A stretch of 36,219 nt of DNA from assembly GCF_029840925.1 (NCBI RefSeq), contig NZ_JAOCDM010000047.1:1-36219 (forward strand), in the 5' to 3' direction. Positions within the stretch are counted from its first letter, which is position 1, and the number at the start of each line of letters is the position of its first letter. The stretch is from Pseudomonas sp. GD03858 (lineage in GTDB: Bacteria; Pseudomonadota; Gammaproteobacteria; Pseudomonadales; Pseudomonadaceae). A model generated the notes under the pieces. It was not told where the DNA came from. It saw only the letters and a program-made list of their open reading frames with translations, and did no database searches. Below, piece by piece: positions 1-9,448 of this stretch. The position numbers and the translations under genes are program-made.

Positions 1-27
1 TAACCGACGCGAAATCCCGAGGACATC

Positions 28-516
28 ATGGCTGTAGATATTTTCATCAAGATCGGCGACATCAAGGGCGAGTCCCAGGACAAGGCCCACAAGGACGAAA
101 TCGACGTGCTCAACTGGAGCTGGGGCATGTCCCAGTCCGGCAACATGCACATGGGCAGCGGCGGCGGCTCGGGCAAGGTCAACATCCAGGACCTGTCGAT
201 CACCAAGTACATCGACAAGTCCAGCCCCAACCTGATGGCCCACTGCTCCAGCGGCAAGCACATCGACAAGGTCAAGCTCACGGTGCGCAAGGCCGGCGGC
301 GAAAGCCAGGTCGAATACCTGATCATCAACCTCGAAGAGGTGATCATCAGCTCGCTGAGCACCGGCGGCTCGGGCAGCGACGACCGCCTGACCGAGAACG
401 TGACCCTGAACTTCGCCAAGGTCACCGTCGACTATCAACCGCAGAAAGCCGACGGCACCAAGGAAGGCGGCCCGATCAAGTACGGCTGGAACATCCGCTC
501 CAACGTCAAGATCTGA
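28..516 (+). CDS. hcp: T6SS inner-tube protein Hcp (Hcp1-like)
   Basis: Hcp hexamers stack to form the inner tube that the T6SS sheath propels, and also carry small effectors in the hexamer lumen. The 162-residue product begins MAVDIFIKIGDIKGES and ends GPIKYGWNIRSNVKI, with the internal STGGSGSDDRLTENVTLNF stretch typical of the family; length and sequence closely resemble P. aeruginosa Hcp1 (recalled, not aligned). A GAGG ribosome-binding site lies at 19-22, five bases before the ATG. Bases 1-3 are TAA and may end an upstream gene (tssC would be usual), but this cannot be verified. A strong hairpin follows the stop, so hcp message may be more abundant than that of the downstream genes. The neighbours tae4, tssE-H and vgrG fix the assignment. 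Confidence 0.97.
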   Translation: MAVDIFIKIGDIKGESQDKAHKDEIDVLNWSWGMSQSGNMHMGSGGGSGKVNIQDLSITKYIDKSSPNLMAHCSSGKHIDKVKLTVRKAGGESQVEYLIINLEEVIISSLSTGGSGSDDRLTENVTLNFAKVTVDYQPQKADGTKEGGPIKYGWNIRSNVKI

Positions 517-524
517 TCGCCCGT

Positions 525-551
525 GCCCGTGCCGCCCCAGGCGGCGCGGGC
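525..551 (+). terminator. Hairpin after hcp (partial terminator or mRNA stabiliser)
   Basis: GCCCGTGCCGCC (525-536) pairs with GGCGGCGCGGGC (540-551) through 12 base pairs including one G-T wobble, with a CCA loop. It is followed by GCCCTTCCC rather than a clean T run. It sits between hcp and tae4 in an otherwise tightly packed operon. Inference: it attenuates read-through or protects the 3' end of hcp mRNA, matching the high Hcp demand of a T6SS. Confidence 0.55.
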
Positions 552-587
552 GCCCTTCCCACACCTCACCCGCCCACGGTGGACATC

Positions 588-1022
588 ATGGCCAAGCCTT
601 CTTTCATCAACCTGTGGAATGCCTATCCGAAAGTGTCCTCCCCCTGCGATGGTCCGTGGGACAACCAGTGCGCCATCCGCATGAGCATCGCGCTCAACGG
701 CGAGATGAGCCTCAAGGTCAACAAGTCGACCTATACCGAACCCAAGTGCGCCCATGGCCACGCCCGTGGCGCGGAGTCCCTGGCCAACTGGCTGGAAGGG
801 CGACTGTTCTACCCGCTGAAGATCGCCGGCACCGCTCAGGCTCGTGCCCAGCTCGGCACCAAGACCGGCATCATCTTCTACCGCAACTGCTATGCGCGTA
901 ACGGGCAACGCTGGGAAGACCGCTCGGGCGATCATATCGACCTGTGGAACCGCGGCCTGACCAAGGGCTTCAATGACGACGCGTACCAGTCCCAGGCGGT
1001 CTGGTTCTGGGAGCTGACATGA
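588..1022 (+). CDS. tae4: Tae4-family T6SS peptidoglycan amidase effector
   Basis: Tae4 proteins are small NlpC/P60-like amidases delivered to the periplasm of rival cells, where they cut the gamma-D-Glu-mDAP bond of the peptide stem. The ATG at 588 gives 144 residues starting [14 protein letters not shown]; it has the same GG-ACATC-ATG spacing as hcp, so I prefer it over the in-frame GTG at 579. The family hallmark QCAIRMS places the nucleophile at Cys28, and GDHIDLW places the catalytic His at 116; the third residue could be Asp118 or one of Asp130/131. There is no signal peptide, as expected for a T6SS effector, and its small size suits loading into Hcp. It overlaps the next gene by 4 bases (ATGA). 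It sits between hcp and tssE, where some Pseudomonas T6SS loci carry tagJ. Confidence 0.9.
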   Translation: MAKPSFINLWNAYPKVSSPCDGPWDNQCAIRMSIALNGEMSLKVNKSTYTEPKCAHGHARGAESLANWLEGRLFYPLKIAGTAQARAQLGTKTGIIFYRNCYARNGQRWEDRSGDHIDLWNRGLTKGFNDDAYQSQAVWFWELT

Positions 1023-1438
1023 AGCGCCTGAGCCTCGCCGGCCTGCTGCTGATGGGCCTGAGCGCCTGCGCCGATACCGAAAACCCGCGACTGCTGACCC
1101 AGGCCGACATGGGCGGTACGCCTGTCAGCCTGAGCGAACAGGCGGGCCAGTGCGTCCTCAGCCAGGGCGAGCAAAACCTGCCGCTGGACATGCGCTGGCC
1201 GTGCAGCCTGAGCCCGGATCGTGCCGGCAAGGCCCGGGTCGAACAGTTCAACGGCGTGCCGATCGTGCTGGTGACCCATGTGCAGCCGCACCCGACCCTC
1301 AAGGGCGAATGCCTGAAGACCTCCCGCGCCGTGCGCCTGATCCAGGCCGGCCTGGAGGCTTCAGTCGCGGCGTCGAGCGCGTCGTGCGATACCGGCGTCG
1401 AGGACCAGAAGAACTTCGTGGGGCTGTTCCAGTGGTAG
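1019..1438 (+). CDS. Lipoprotein, probable immunity protein to Tae4
   Basis: This 139-residue protein starts [17 protein letters not shown], a lipoprotein signal with lipobox L-S-A-Cys17, so it should be anchored in a membrane facing the periplasm. The mature part has four cysteines (QCVLS, WPCSL, GECLK, ASCDT) that could form two disulfides. Its ATG overlaps the tae4 stop (ATGA), and its own stop overlaps the tssE start. Position, size and periplasmic location are what is expected of an immunity protein that blocks Tae4 arriving from sister cells. I do not recognise the sequence as a specific immunity family: the function is inferred from context, not from a motif. Lipid anchoring, instead of a simply exported protein, is a point of interest. 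Confidence 0.75.
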   Translation: MKRLSLAGLLLMGLSACADTENPRLLTQADMGGTPVSLSEQAGQCVLSQGEQNLPLDMRWPCSLSPDRAGKARVEQFNGVPIVLVTHVQPHPTLKGECLKTSRAVRLIQAGLEASVAASSASCDTGVEDQKNFVGLFQW

Positions 1439-1947
1439 CCGAGATCGCCACCCGCGACCGCCTGCAGCCCTCGCTGCTGGATCGCCTGACCGACGACGAC
1501 CCGGGCAACCCGCAGGAAGCCCCCGACAAGCGCGTGCTCAGCCTGCAGCAGCTCAAGGCTTCGGTGCTGCGCGACCTGGCCTGGCTGCTCAACACCACGT
1601 CACTGCTGGACAGCCACGACACCTTGCACACCCAGGCCGGTGTCTCGGTGGTCAACTACGGCCTGCCGGCCCTGGCCGGCAACAGCGCCTCGAACATCGA
1701 CCTGGTGGCGCTGGAGCGCATCATCCACCAGGCCATCGCCACCTACGAGCCGCGCATCCTCGCCCATACCCTCAAGGTGCGCGCCCAGGCCGCGCCCGGC
1801 GAGATGAACGCCAACGCGCTGAGTTTCGAAATCGAGGGTGATCTGTGGGCCCAGCCGGCGGCCCTGCCGCTGCTGCTGCAGACCGACGTGGACCTGGAGT
1901 CCGGGCACGTGCGCGTGGCCCCCGCCGAACGCCGGAGACGCCCATGA
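1432..1947 (+). CDS. tssE: T6SS baseplate component TssE (gp25-like)
   Basis: TssE is the gp25-like wedge protein that helps anchor the sheath to the T6SS baseplate. The product contains [15 protein letters not shown] near the N-terminus, [15 protein letters not shown], and the gp25 core [11 protein letters not shown]...[20 protein letters not shown], then ends in [21 protein letters not shown] chose GTG at 1432 ([14 protein letters not shown], 171 residues) because the reading frame is otherwise open far upstream through the immunity gene, and because the family normally starts just before the [13 protein letters not shown] block. The start overlaps the last bases of the lipoprotein gene; the TGA overlaps the tssF ATG (ATGA). 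Confidence 0.93.
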   Translation: MVAEIATRDRLQPSLLDRLTDDDPGNPQEAPDKRVLSLQQLKASVLRDLAWLLNTTSLLDSHDTLHTQAGVSVVNYGLPALAGNSASNIDLVALERIIHQAIATYEPRILAHTLKVRAQAAPGEMNANALSFEIEGDLWAQPAALPLLLQTDVDLESGHVRVAPAERRRRP

Positions 1948-3806
1948 ACCCGCGCCTGCTCGAGCTGTACAACCAGGAGCTGCAGCACATCCGCGAGGGT
2001 GCTGCGGAGTTCGCCAAGGAATACCCGAAGATTGCCGGGCGCCTGACGCTGTCCGGGATCGAATGCGCCGACCCGTATGTCGAGCGCCTGCTGGAAGGCT
2101 TCGCCTACCTCACCGCACGGGTGCAGCTCAAGCTCGACGCCGAGTACCCGACCTTCACCCATAACCTGCTGGAAATCGCCTACCCGCATTACCTGGCGCC
2201 GACCCCGTCGATGACCGTGGTACAGCTGCAGACCGACCCCGACGAGGGCTCGCTGGCCGCCGGTTTCCAGCTACCGCGCGACAGCGTGCTGCGCGCCAAC
2301 CTCGGGCGCAACTCGCAGACGCCGTGCGAGTTCCGCACCACCCAGGATGTCACCCTGTGGCCACTACAGGTGGCCAGCGCCGAATACTTCGGCAACCCCG
2401 CCGCCGTGCTCGGACGCCTGGCCGCCAGCGAACCGAAGGCCCGCGCCGGGCTGCGCCTGACCTTGCGCAGCGGCGCGGAAATCCCCTTCGCCAGCCTGCC
2501 GCTGACGCACTTGCCGCTGTACCTGAACGGCGCCGACGAAACGCCATTTCGCCTGTACGAGCAACTGCTGGGCAGCGCCTGCGCGGTGTTCGTGCGCCAG
2601 CCAGGCGCCGACTGGGTCGAACGCATTCCGGTCGAGCAGGCGTTGCTGCCGTGCGGCTTCGATGACCGCGAAGCGGCGTTGCCGGTGGTGCCACAAGCGT
2701 TCCAGGGCTATCGCCTGTTGCAGGAATACTTCGCCCTGCCGCAGCGTTTCCTGTTCGTCGATTTCGCCGGGCTGGAACGTGCGGTCAAACGTTGCGACGG
2801 CCAGGAGCTGGAGCTGCTGGTGCTGTTCGAGCGCTTCGACTCCGCGCTGGAAAGCAGCGTGGGCAGCGCGCAGTTCGTCCCCTTCTGTACCCCGGCGATC
2901 AACCTGTTCCCGCGCCGGGTCGACCGCATCCACCTGACCGACCGGGTTCACGAACACCATGTGATCGCCGATCGCACCCGGCCCACCGATTTCGAGATCC
3001 ACTCGCTGCAACAGGTCACCGGCCATGGTACCGGAGCGGACCAGGCGTTCCTGCCGTTCTACGCCGTGCGCGATCCGTCGCGCTATGGCCGCGACCAGGC
3101 CTACTACATCGTCCGCCGCGAGCCACGGGTGCTGTCCAGCGAACAACGGCGCAACGGCACCCGCTCCAGCTACATGGGCAGCGAGACCTTCGTCAGCCTG
3201 GTCGATGGCCAGCAGGCGCCGTACCGCCACGACCTGCGCCAGCTGGGCATCGGCGCGCTGTGCAGCAATCGCGACCTGCCGCTGTTCATGAACGTCGGCG
3301 ACGGGCGCAGCGACTTCAGCCTGGCCGACAGCGCGCCGGTGTCCGCCGTGCGCTGCCTGGCCGGCCCCAGCCGACCCAAGGCCAGCCATGCCCACGACAA
3401 CCGGGCCTGGCGCCTGATCAGCCAGCTGTCGCTGAACTACCTGTCGCTGGCCGAGCAAGGCCAGGGCGCCGCCGCCCTGCGCGAGCTGTTGCGGCTGTAC
3501 GGCGACCCGCAGGACAGCGCCCTGCAACTGCAGATCGACGGGCTGCGCGAGGTCAGCTGCAAGCCCTGCACCCGGCGCCTGCCGATGCCCGGGCCGATCG
3601 TGTTTGGCCGTGGCCTGGAGATCACCCTGGAATTCGACGAAAACGCCTTCCGCGGCACCGGCGTGTTCCTCCTGGGCGCGGTGTTCGAGCGCTTCCTGAC
3701 CCGTTACGTGTCGATCAACAGCTTCACCGAAACCGTGCTGCGCACCAGCGAACGTGGCGAGATCATGCGCTGGAACGCCAAGCCCGGACGCAGGCCGACC
3801 CTGTGA
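1944..3806 (+). CDS. tssF: T6SS baseplate protein TssF (VasA)
   Basis: TssF forms the baseplate wedge with TssG, TssE and TssK. The true start is the ATG at 1944 inside an ATGA overlap with tssE; the frame is open further upstream, but family proteins begin [23 protein letters not shown], which fits this start and gives 620 residues, the usual TssF length. Recognisable blocks are [30 protein letters not shown] near the N-terminus and the C-terminal [19 protein letters not shown] followed by [20 protein letters not shown], which is the most conserved part of TssF. The gene ends with a GTGA overlap into tssG, indicating translational coupling of the wedge subunits. Confidence 0.96.
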   Translation: MNPRLLELYNQELQHIREGAAEFAKEYPKIAGRLTLSGIECADPYVERLLEGFAYLTARVQLKLDAEYPTFTHNLLEIAYPHYLAPTPSMTVVQLQTDPDEGSLAAGFQLPRDSVLRANLGRNSQTPCEFRTTQDVTLWPLQVASAEYFGNPAAVLGRLAASEPKARAGLRLTLRSGAEIPFASLPLTHLPLYLNGADETPFRLYEQLLGSACAVFVRQPGADWVERIPVEQALLPCGFDDREAALPVVPQAFQGYRLLQEYFALPQRFLFVDFAGLERAVKRCDGQELELLVLFERFDSALESSVGSAQFVPFCTPAINLFPRRVDRIHLTDRVHEHHVIADRTRPTDFEIHSLQQVTGHGTGADQAFLPFYAVRDPSRYGRDQAYYIVRREPRVLSSEQRRNGTRSSYMGSETFVSLVDGQQAPYRHDLRQLGIGALCSNRDLPLFMNVGDGRSDFSLADSAPVSAVRCLAGPSRPKASHAHDNRAWRLISQLSLNYLSLAEQGQGAAALRELLRLYGDPQDSALQLQIDGLREVSCKPCTRRLPMPGPIVFGRGLEITLEFDENAFRGTGVFLLGAVFERFLTRYVSINSFTETVLRTSERGEIMRWNAKPGRRPTL

Positions 3807-4819
3807 ACACGCTACAAGCGATGCAAGCCGAGCCCTGGGAGTACGACTTCTTCCAGGCGCTGCGCCGCCTCGAGGCGGAAAACCCCGAGCTGCCGCGCTT
3901 CGGCCACTCGCTGCGCCTGGCCGACGAGCCGGTGCGCCTGGGCCAGCGCCTGGATTGCGGCTTCGCCCCGGCGACGCTGGCCTCGGTCACGGCCAACGAC
4001 GATCAGCCGGCGCGCCTGGAGCAGTTCTTCTTCGGCCTCGGCGGCCCCAACGGCCCGCTGCCGCTGCACCTGACCGAGTACATGCGCGAGCGCCAGCGCA
4101 ACCACGCCGACCCGACCAGCAAGCGCTTCCTCGACATCTTCCACCACCGTCTGCTGAGCCTGTTCTACCGTGCCTGGGCCGAAGCCCGGCCCACCGTCAG
4201 CCACGACCGCCCTGGCGACGACTACTGGGCCGCGCGCCTGGCCGCCCTCAGTGGCCGCGGCCAAGCGGAACTGCAAGGCCAGGGGCCGCTGGCCGATACC
4301 GCCAAGCTGCACTGGTCCGGCCACCTGGCGGCGCAGACCCGCTACCCGGACGGTCTGTGCAGCATCCTGTCGAGCTATTTCGGCGTGCCGGTGAAGCTCG
4401 AGGAATACGTCGGCCAATGGCTGGAACTGCCCGAGCGCAGCCAGCTCGGCGTGCGCGCCAACCGCCTGGGCCTGGACCTGTGCCTGGGCCGCTACGTCTG
4501 GGACCGCCAGCACAAGTTCCGCCTGTGCCTGGGCCCGCTGACCCTCGACCAGTACCACGCCCTGCTCCCCGGCGGGCAGGCGTTCGTCGAGCTGGCGGCC
4601 TGGGTCGCCGAGTACCTGGGCCAGGAGCTGGACTGGGACCTCAACCTCATCCTCGCGCAGGGCCAGGTGCCCGCGCTGCAACTCAATGCCGGCCAACGCC
4701 TGGGGTTCGACACCTGGCTCGGCCGCCCGTCGCACGATGCCAACGACCTGAAGCTGGCCCGGTACTACGCCGAGCAGCCGGTCGCCGCGCCCCACACAAG
4801 GAGTCAGGACCATGGGTGA
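3803..4819 (+). CDS. tssG: T6SS baseplate protein TssG (VasB)
   Basis: TssG is the baseplate wedge partner of TssF. A GTG at 3803 overlapping the tssF stop (GTGA) gives 338 residues starting [24 protein letters not shown], the typical TssG beginning (WxYDFFQALRRLE). Further family blocks are FFGLGGPNGPLPLHLTEYMRER around residue 73, FLDIFHHRLLSLFYRAWA around 108, LSSYFGVPVKLEEYVGQW near 190, and a C-terminal LGFDTWLGRP. The long open frame upstream is a shadow of tssF in another frame. The last 8 bases overlap tssH, whose ribosome-binding site AAGGAG (4798-4803) lies inside tssG. Confidence 0.95.
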   Translation: MNTLQAMQAEPWEYDFFQALRRLEAENPELPRFGHSLRLADEPVRLGQRLDCGFAPATLASVTANDDQPARLEQFFFGLGGPNGPLPLHLTEYMRERQRNHADPTSKRFLDIFHHRLLSLFYRAWAEARPTVSHDRPGDDYWAARLAALSGRGQAELQGQGPLADTAKLHWSGHLAAQTRYPDGLCSILSSYFGVPVKLEEYVGQWLELPERSQLGVRANRLGLDLCLGRYVWDRQHKFRLCLGPLTLDQYHALLPGGQAFVELAAWVAEYLGQELDWDLNLILAQGQVPALQLNAGQRLGFDTWLGRPSHDANDLKLARYYAEQPVAAPHTRSQDHG

Positions 4820-7487
4820 AATCAGCCGCGCCGCGCTGTTCGGCAAACTCAACAGCGTCGCCTACAAGGCCATCGAGGCCGCCACGGTGTTCTGCAAGCT
4901 GCGGGGCAACCCCTATGTCGAGCTGGCGCACTGGCTGCACCAACTGTTGCAACTGCAGGACAGCGACCTGCATCGCATCGTGCGCCAGTTCAACGTCGAG
5001 CCGGCGCGCCTGGCCCGCGACCTGACCGACGCCCTGGACCGCCTGCCACGCGGCTCGACCTCGATCACCGACCTGTCCTCCCAGGTCGAAGAGGCCGTCG
5101 AGCGCGGCTGGGTCTACGGCAGCCTGATGTTCGGCGAAAGCCAGGTGCGCACCGGCTACCTGCTGGTCGGCATCCTCAAGACCCCGAGCCTGCGCAACGC
5201 CCTGCTGGGGCTGTCCAGCGAGTTCGCCAAGCTGAAGATCGAGGCCCTGAGCGAGCGCTTCGACGAGTACGTCGGCGACTCGCCGGAAAACAACCTGGCC
5301 GCCAGCGACGGCTTCAGCGCCGCCGCGCCGGGCGAGGCCAGCGGCGCCGTGGCCCCAGCGGCGATGGGCAAGCAGGAGGCGCTCAAGCGCTTCACCGTCG
5401 ACCTCACCGAACAGGCCCGCAGCGGCAAGCTCGATCCCATCGTCGGCCGTGACGAGGAGATCCGCCAGCTGGTCGACATTCTCATGCGCCGCCGCCAGAA
5501 CAACCCGATCCTCACCGGCGAGGCCGGCGTGGGCAAGACCGCCGTGGTCGAAGGCTTCGCCCTGCGCATCGTCGCCGGCGACGTGCCTCCGGCCTTGAAG
5601 GACGTCGAACTGCGCAGCCTGGATGTCGGCCTGCTGCAGGCCGGGGCCAGCATGAAAGGCGAATTCGAACAGCGCCTGCGCCAGGTGATCGAGGACGTGC
5701 AGGCCTCGCCCAAGCCAATCATCCTGTTCATCGACGAAGCCCACACCCTGGTCGGCGCCGGCGGCGCGGCCGGTACCGGTGACGCCGCCAACCTGCTCAA
5801 GCCGGCCCTGGCCCGTGGCAGCCTGCGCACCGTGGCCGCGACCACCTGGGCCGAATACAAGAAGCATATCGAGAAAGACCCGGCCCTGACCCGCCGCTTC
5901 CAGGTGGTGCAGGTGGACGAGCCGAGCGAGGCCAAGGCGCTGCTGATGATGCGCGGCGTGGCCTCGACCATGGAGAAGCACCACCAGGTGCAGATCCTCG
6001 ACGAAGCGCTGGAAGCCGCCGTGAAACTGTCGCACCGCTACATCCCGGCGCGCCAGCTGCCGGACAAGTCGGTGAGCCTGCTCGACACCGCCTGCGCCCG
6101 CGTCGCCATCAGCCTGCACGCGGTGCCCGCCGAGGTGGACGACAGCCGCCGACGCATCGAGGCGCTGGAAGTCGAGTTGCAGATCATCGCCCGCGAGGCC
6201 GCGATCGGCGTGCAGACCGGGCAGCGCCAGGCCCAGGCCGACAGCCTGCTGGCCGAGGAACGCGAACGCCTGGCCGCGCTCGAAAGCCGCTGGGCCGAAG
6301 AAAAGACCCTGGTCGACGAACTGCTGGCCACCCGCGCGCAACTGCGCGAACAGGTCGGCGTGGTCGACCAGGAAGTGGATGTGCAGGGCAGCCACGAACT
6401 GCGAGAAAAGCTCGTCGACCTGCAACAACGCCTGAGCCAGCTGCAAGGCGAGAGCCCGCTGATCCTGCCGACCGTGGACTACCAGGCGGTGGCCTCGGTG
6501 GTCGCCGACTGGACCGGCATTCCGGTGGGCCGCATGGCGCGCAACGAGATCGAGACCGTGCTCAACCTCGACAGCCACCTGGCCAAGCGCATCATCGGCC
6601 AGGACCACGCGCTGAAGATGATCGCCAAGCGCATCCAGACCTCCCGCGCCGGCCTGGACAACCCGAACAAGCCGATCGGCGTGTTCATGCTCGCCGGCAC
6701 CTCCGGCGTGGGCAAGACCGAGACCGCGCTGGCCCTGGCCGAAGCCATGTACGGCGGCGAGCAGAACCTGATCACCATCAACATGAGCGAGTTTCAGGAA
6801 GCCCACACCGTCTCCACCCTCAAGGGCGCGCCGCCCGGCTACGTCGGCTACGGCGAGGGCGGCGTGCTGACCGAAGCGGTGCGCCGGCGCCCGTACAGCG
6901 TGGTGCTGCTGGACGAGGTGGAAAAGGCCCACCCGGACGTGCACGAGATCTTCTTCCAGGTGTTCGACAAGGGTGTGATGGAAGACGGAGAGGGCCGCCA
7001 GATCGATTTTCGCAACACCCTGATCCTGCTTACCACCAACGCTGGCACCGAGCTGATCGCCGACATCTGCAAGGACCCGCAGGCGCTGCCCGATCCTGAC
7101 GCGGTGGCGACGAGGCTGCGCAGGCCGCTGCTGGAGATCTTCCCGCCGGCGCTGCTTGGCCGCCTGGTGACCATCCCCTACTACCCGCTCAGCGACGCCA
7201 TGCTCAAGGCCATCACCCGCCTGCAGCTGGAGCGCATCCGCAAGCGCGTGGAAGGCACGCACAAGGTCGGCTTCGCCTACGACGATGGCGTGGTGGACCT
7301 GATCGTCTCGCGCTGCACCGAGACCGAAAGCGGTGGCCGCATGATCGACGCCATTCTTACCAACGGCCTGCTGCCGGACATGAGCCGCGAGTTCCTCACC
7401 CGCCTGCTCGAGGGCAAGCCGCTGGCCAGCGTGGCCATCAGCCGTCGTGACAATGACCTGCACTATGACTTCGGCGCCGCCGACTGA
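4812..7487 (+). CDS. clpV: T6SS sheath-disassembly ATPase TssH/ClpV
   Basis: ClpV is the hexameric AAA+ unfoldase that dissolves the contracted TssB-TssC sheath so it can be reused. The 891-residue product has an N domain (about 1-150) that in this family binds the sheath protein TssC, then two AAA+ modules. Module 1 has Walker A GEAGVGKT at residues 236-243 and Walker B ILFIDEAHTL; module 2 has Walker A GTSGVGKT at 629-636 and Walker B VVLLDEVEKAHPDV. A coiled middle region (about 430-540) separates them. The pore-loop region GAPPGYVGYGEGG is intact, so the enzyme looks functional. It is followed by vgrG after 11 bases. Confidence 0.97.
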   Translation: MGEISRAALFGKLNSVAYKAIEAATVFCKLRGNPYVELAHWLHQLLQLQDSDLHRIVRQFNVEPARLARDLTDALDRLPRGSTSITDLSSQVEEAVERGWVYGSLMFGESQVRTGYLLVGILKTPSLRNALLGLSSEFAKLKIEALSERFDEYVGDSPENNLAASDGFSAAAPGEASGAVAPAAMGKQEALKRFTVDLTEQARSGKLDPIVGRDEEIRQLVDILMRRRQNNPILTGEAGVGKTAVVEGFALRIVAGDVPPALKDVELRSLDVGLLQAGASMKGEFEQRLRQVIEDVQASPKPIILFIDEAHTLVGAGGAAGTGDAANLLKPALARGSLRTVAATTWAEYKKHIEKDPALTRRFQVVQVDEPSEAKALLMMRGVASTMEKHHQVQILDEALEAAVKLSHRYIPARQLPDKSVSLLDTACARVAISLHAVPAEVDDSRRRIEALEVELQIIAREAAIGVQTGQRQAQADSLLAEERERLAALESRWAEEKTLVDELLATRAQLREQVGVVDQEVDVQGSHELREKLVDLQQRLSQLQGESPLILPTVDYQAVASVVADWTGIPVGRMARNEIETVLNLDSHLAKRIIGQDHALKMIAKRIQTSRAGLDNPNKPIGVFMLAGTSGVGKTETALALAEAMYGGEQNLITINMSEFQEAHTVSTLKGAPPGYVGYGEGGVLTEAVRRRPYSVVLLDEVEKAHPDVHEIFFQVFDKGVMEDGEGRQIDFRNTLILLTTNAGTELIADICKDPQALPDPDAVATRLRRPLLEIFPPALLGRLVTIPYYPLSDAMLKAITRLQLERIRKRVEGTHKVGFAYDDGVVDLIVSRCTETESGGRMIDAILTNGLLPDMSREFLTRLLEGKPLASVAISRRDNDLHYDFGAAD

Positions 7488-7498
7488 CAGGACCGACC

Positions 7499-9436
7499 AT
7501 GCTGTTCAAGCAGTTCACGCGCCTGGCGCAGATCAACAGCCCGCTGGGGCCGGACAAGCTGATCCTGGCCGAGATGGGCGGCAGCGAAGAGCTTGGCCGC
7601 CTGTTCGACTACGAGCTGCAGCTGACCAGCGACGATCCGGCCATCGACCTCAACCAGTTGCTGGGCAAGCCCATGAGCCTGAGCGTGCAGCAGAGCGTCG
7701 CCACGTCGCGGCACTTCCACGGCATCGTCGCCCGTTGCAGCCAGTCGGTGGACCAGGGCCAGTTCGCCAGCTACCGCGTCACCCTGCGCCCGTGGCTGTG
7801 GCTGCTGACGCGCACCAGCGACTGCCGGATCTTCCAGCACCTGAGCGCACCGCAGATCATCAAGCAGGTGTTCCGCGACCTGGGCTTCTCGGACTTCGAG
7901 GACGCCCTGAGCCGCGCCTACCGCGAGCGCGAGTACTGCGTGCAGTACCGCGAGACCAGCTTCGACTTCGTCAGCCGGTTGATGGAGGAAGAAGGCATCT
8001 ACTACTTCTTCCGCCATGAGCAGGAGCGCCACGTGCTGGTGCTGGCCGACGCCTACGGCGCGCACCAGAAGGCGCCCGGCTACGAGACCGTGCCCTACTA
8101 TCCACCGGACGGCCAGCACCGCGAACGCGACCATATCAATGACTGGCACCTGGCCCAGGAAGTCCAGCCAGGCTCGCTGGAACTCAACGACTACGACTTC
8201 CAGCGACCCAGCGCACGCATCGACGTGCGCTCGACCATGCCGCGTCCGCACCAGGCCGGCGACTACCCGCTGTACGACTACCCCGGCGCCTACGAGCAGA
8301 CCCAGGACGGCGAACACTACGCGCGCACCCGCCTTGAGTCTTTGCAGAGCCTGCACGAGCGAGTCGAGCTGCGCGGCAATGCCCGGGGCCTGGGCAGCGG
8401 CCACCTGTTCAACCTGAGCAACTTCAGCCGCCAGGACCAGAATCGCGAGTACCTGATCGTCGCGGCCCGCTACTACGTGCATCAGGAACGCCTGGAAAGC
8501 GGTGGCGGCAGTGGCGCGGCGCAGTTCGAGAGCAACCTCAGCTGCATCGACGCCCAACAGAGCTACCGCCCGGTCGGCAGCACCCTGCGACCGATCGTCA
8601 AGGGCCCGCAGACCGCCGTGGTGGTCGGCCCGTCCGGCGAGGAGATCTGGACCGACCAGTACGGCCGGGTGAAGGTGCACTTCCATTGGGACCGTCACGA
8701 CCAGTCCAACGAGAACAGCTCGTGCTGGATTCGCGTATCGCAAGCCACGGCGGGCAAGAACTGGGGCTCGATCCAGGTGCCGCGCATCGGCCAGGAGGTC
8801 ATCGTCAGCTTCCTCGAAGGCGACCCCGACCGGCCGATCATCACCGGACGCGTGTACAACGCCGAACAGACCGTGCCCTACGACCTGCCCGGCGGCGCCA
8901 CCCAGAGCGGCATGAAGAGCCGTTCGAGCAAGGGCGGCAGCCCGGCCAACTTCAATGAAATCCGCATGGAGGACAAGAAGGGCGCCGAACAGCTGTACGT
9001 GCACGCCGAACGCAACATGGACACGGTGGTGGAGCAGAGCGAGACGTTGTCGGTGGGGGTGAATCGGACCCAGACGGTCGGCATGCTCGAAACCATCACC
9101 ATCGGCCAGGACCGCATCCGCGCCGTGCGCCGCGACGACATGCTGCTGGTCGGCGCGAGCAAGACCGACAGCGTCAGCACCAGCTACCTCATCGAAGTCG
9201 GCGAGAACCTGCGCCTGGTCTGCGGCAAGAGCGTGATCGAGCTCAACGCCAGCGGGCAGATCAACATCAGTTGCGAGCAGTTCAGCTTCCACGCCAACGC
9301 CGACGCCGAGATCAACACCGGCGGCACCCTGGACCTGAACGTGGGCAGCGGCGCGCAGACCGACCCGCAGAGCCAGGGTGTGAAATCGACCATCGACGGC
9401 GCGGTGAAGGCCCTCTTCCCCGGCGCCGGCAAGTAA
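7499..9436 (+). CDS. vgrG: T6SS spike protein VgrG
   Basis: VgrG trimers form the puncturing spike on the Hcp tube and carry PAAR-tipped effectors. The product has 645 residues: a gp27-like N-terminal part with FDYELQL, DVLV-type region FRDLGFSDFEDALS and YREREYCVQYRETSFDFVSRLMEEEGIYYFFRH, an OB fold with WTDQYGRVKVHFHWDR around residue 385 and ENSSCWIRVSQATAGKNWGSIQ, and a beta-helical needle to the end (DRIRAVRRDDMLLVGASKTDSVS). It stops at FPGAGK shortly after the needle, so it has no C-terminal toxin extension. The eagR-rhs pair that follows 12 bases later is therefore probably its cargo, docked through PAAR. Confidence 0.97.
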   Translation: MLFKQFTRLAQINSPLGPDKLILAEMGGSEELGRLFDYELQLTSDDPAIDLNQLLGKPMSLSVQQSVATSRHFHGIVARCSQSVDQGQFASYRVTLRPWLWLLTRTSDCRIFQHLSAPQIIKQVFRDLGFSDFEDALSRAYREREYCVQYRETSFDFVSRLMEEEGIYYFFRHEQERHVLVLADAYGAHQKAPGYETVPYYPPDGQHRERDHINDWHLAQEVQPGSLELNDYDFQRPSARIDVRSTMPRPHQAGDYPLYDYPGAYEQTQDGEHYARTRLESLQSLHERVELRGNARGLGSGHLFNLSNFSRQDQNREYLIVAARYYVHQERLESGGGSGAAQFESNLSCIDAQQSYRPVGSTLRPIVKGPQTAVVVGPSGEEIWTDQYGRVKVHFHWDRHDQSNENSSCWIRVSQATAGKNWGSIQVPRIGQEVIVSFLEGDPDRPIITGRVYNAEQTVPYDLPGGATQSGMKSRSSKGGSPANFNEIRMEDKKGAEQLYVHAERNMDTVVEQSETLSVGVNRTQTVGMLETITIGQDRIRAVRRDDMLLVGASKTDSVSTSYLIEVGENLRLVCGKSVIELNASGQINISCEQFSFHANADAEINTGGTLDLNVGSGAQTDPQSQGVKSTIDGAVKALFPGAGK

Positions 9437-9448
9437 CGAGACCGAACC

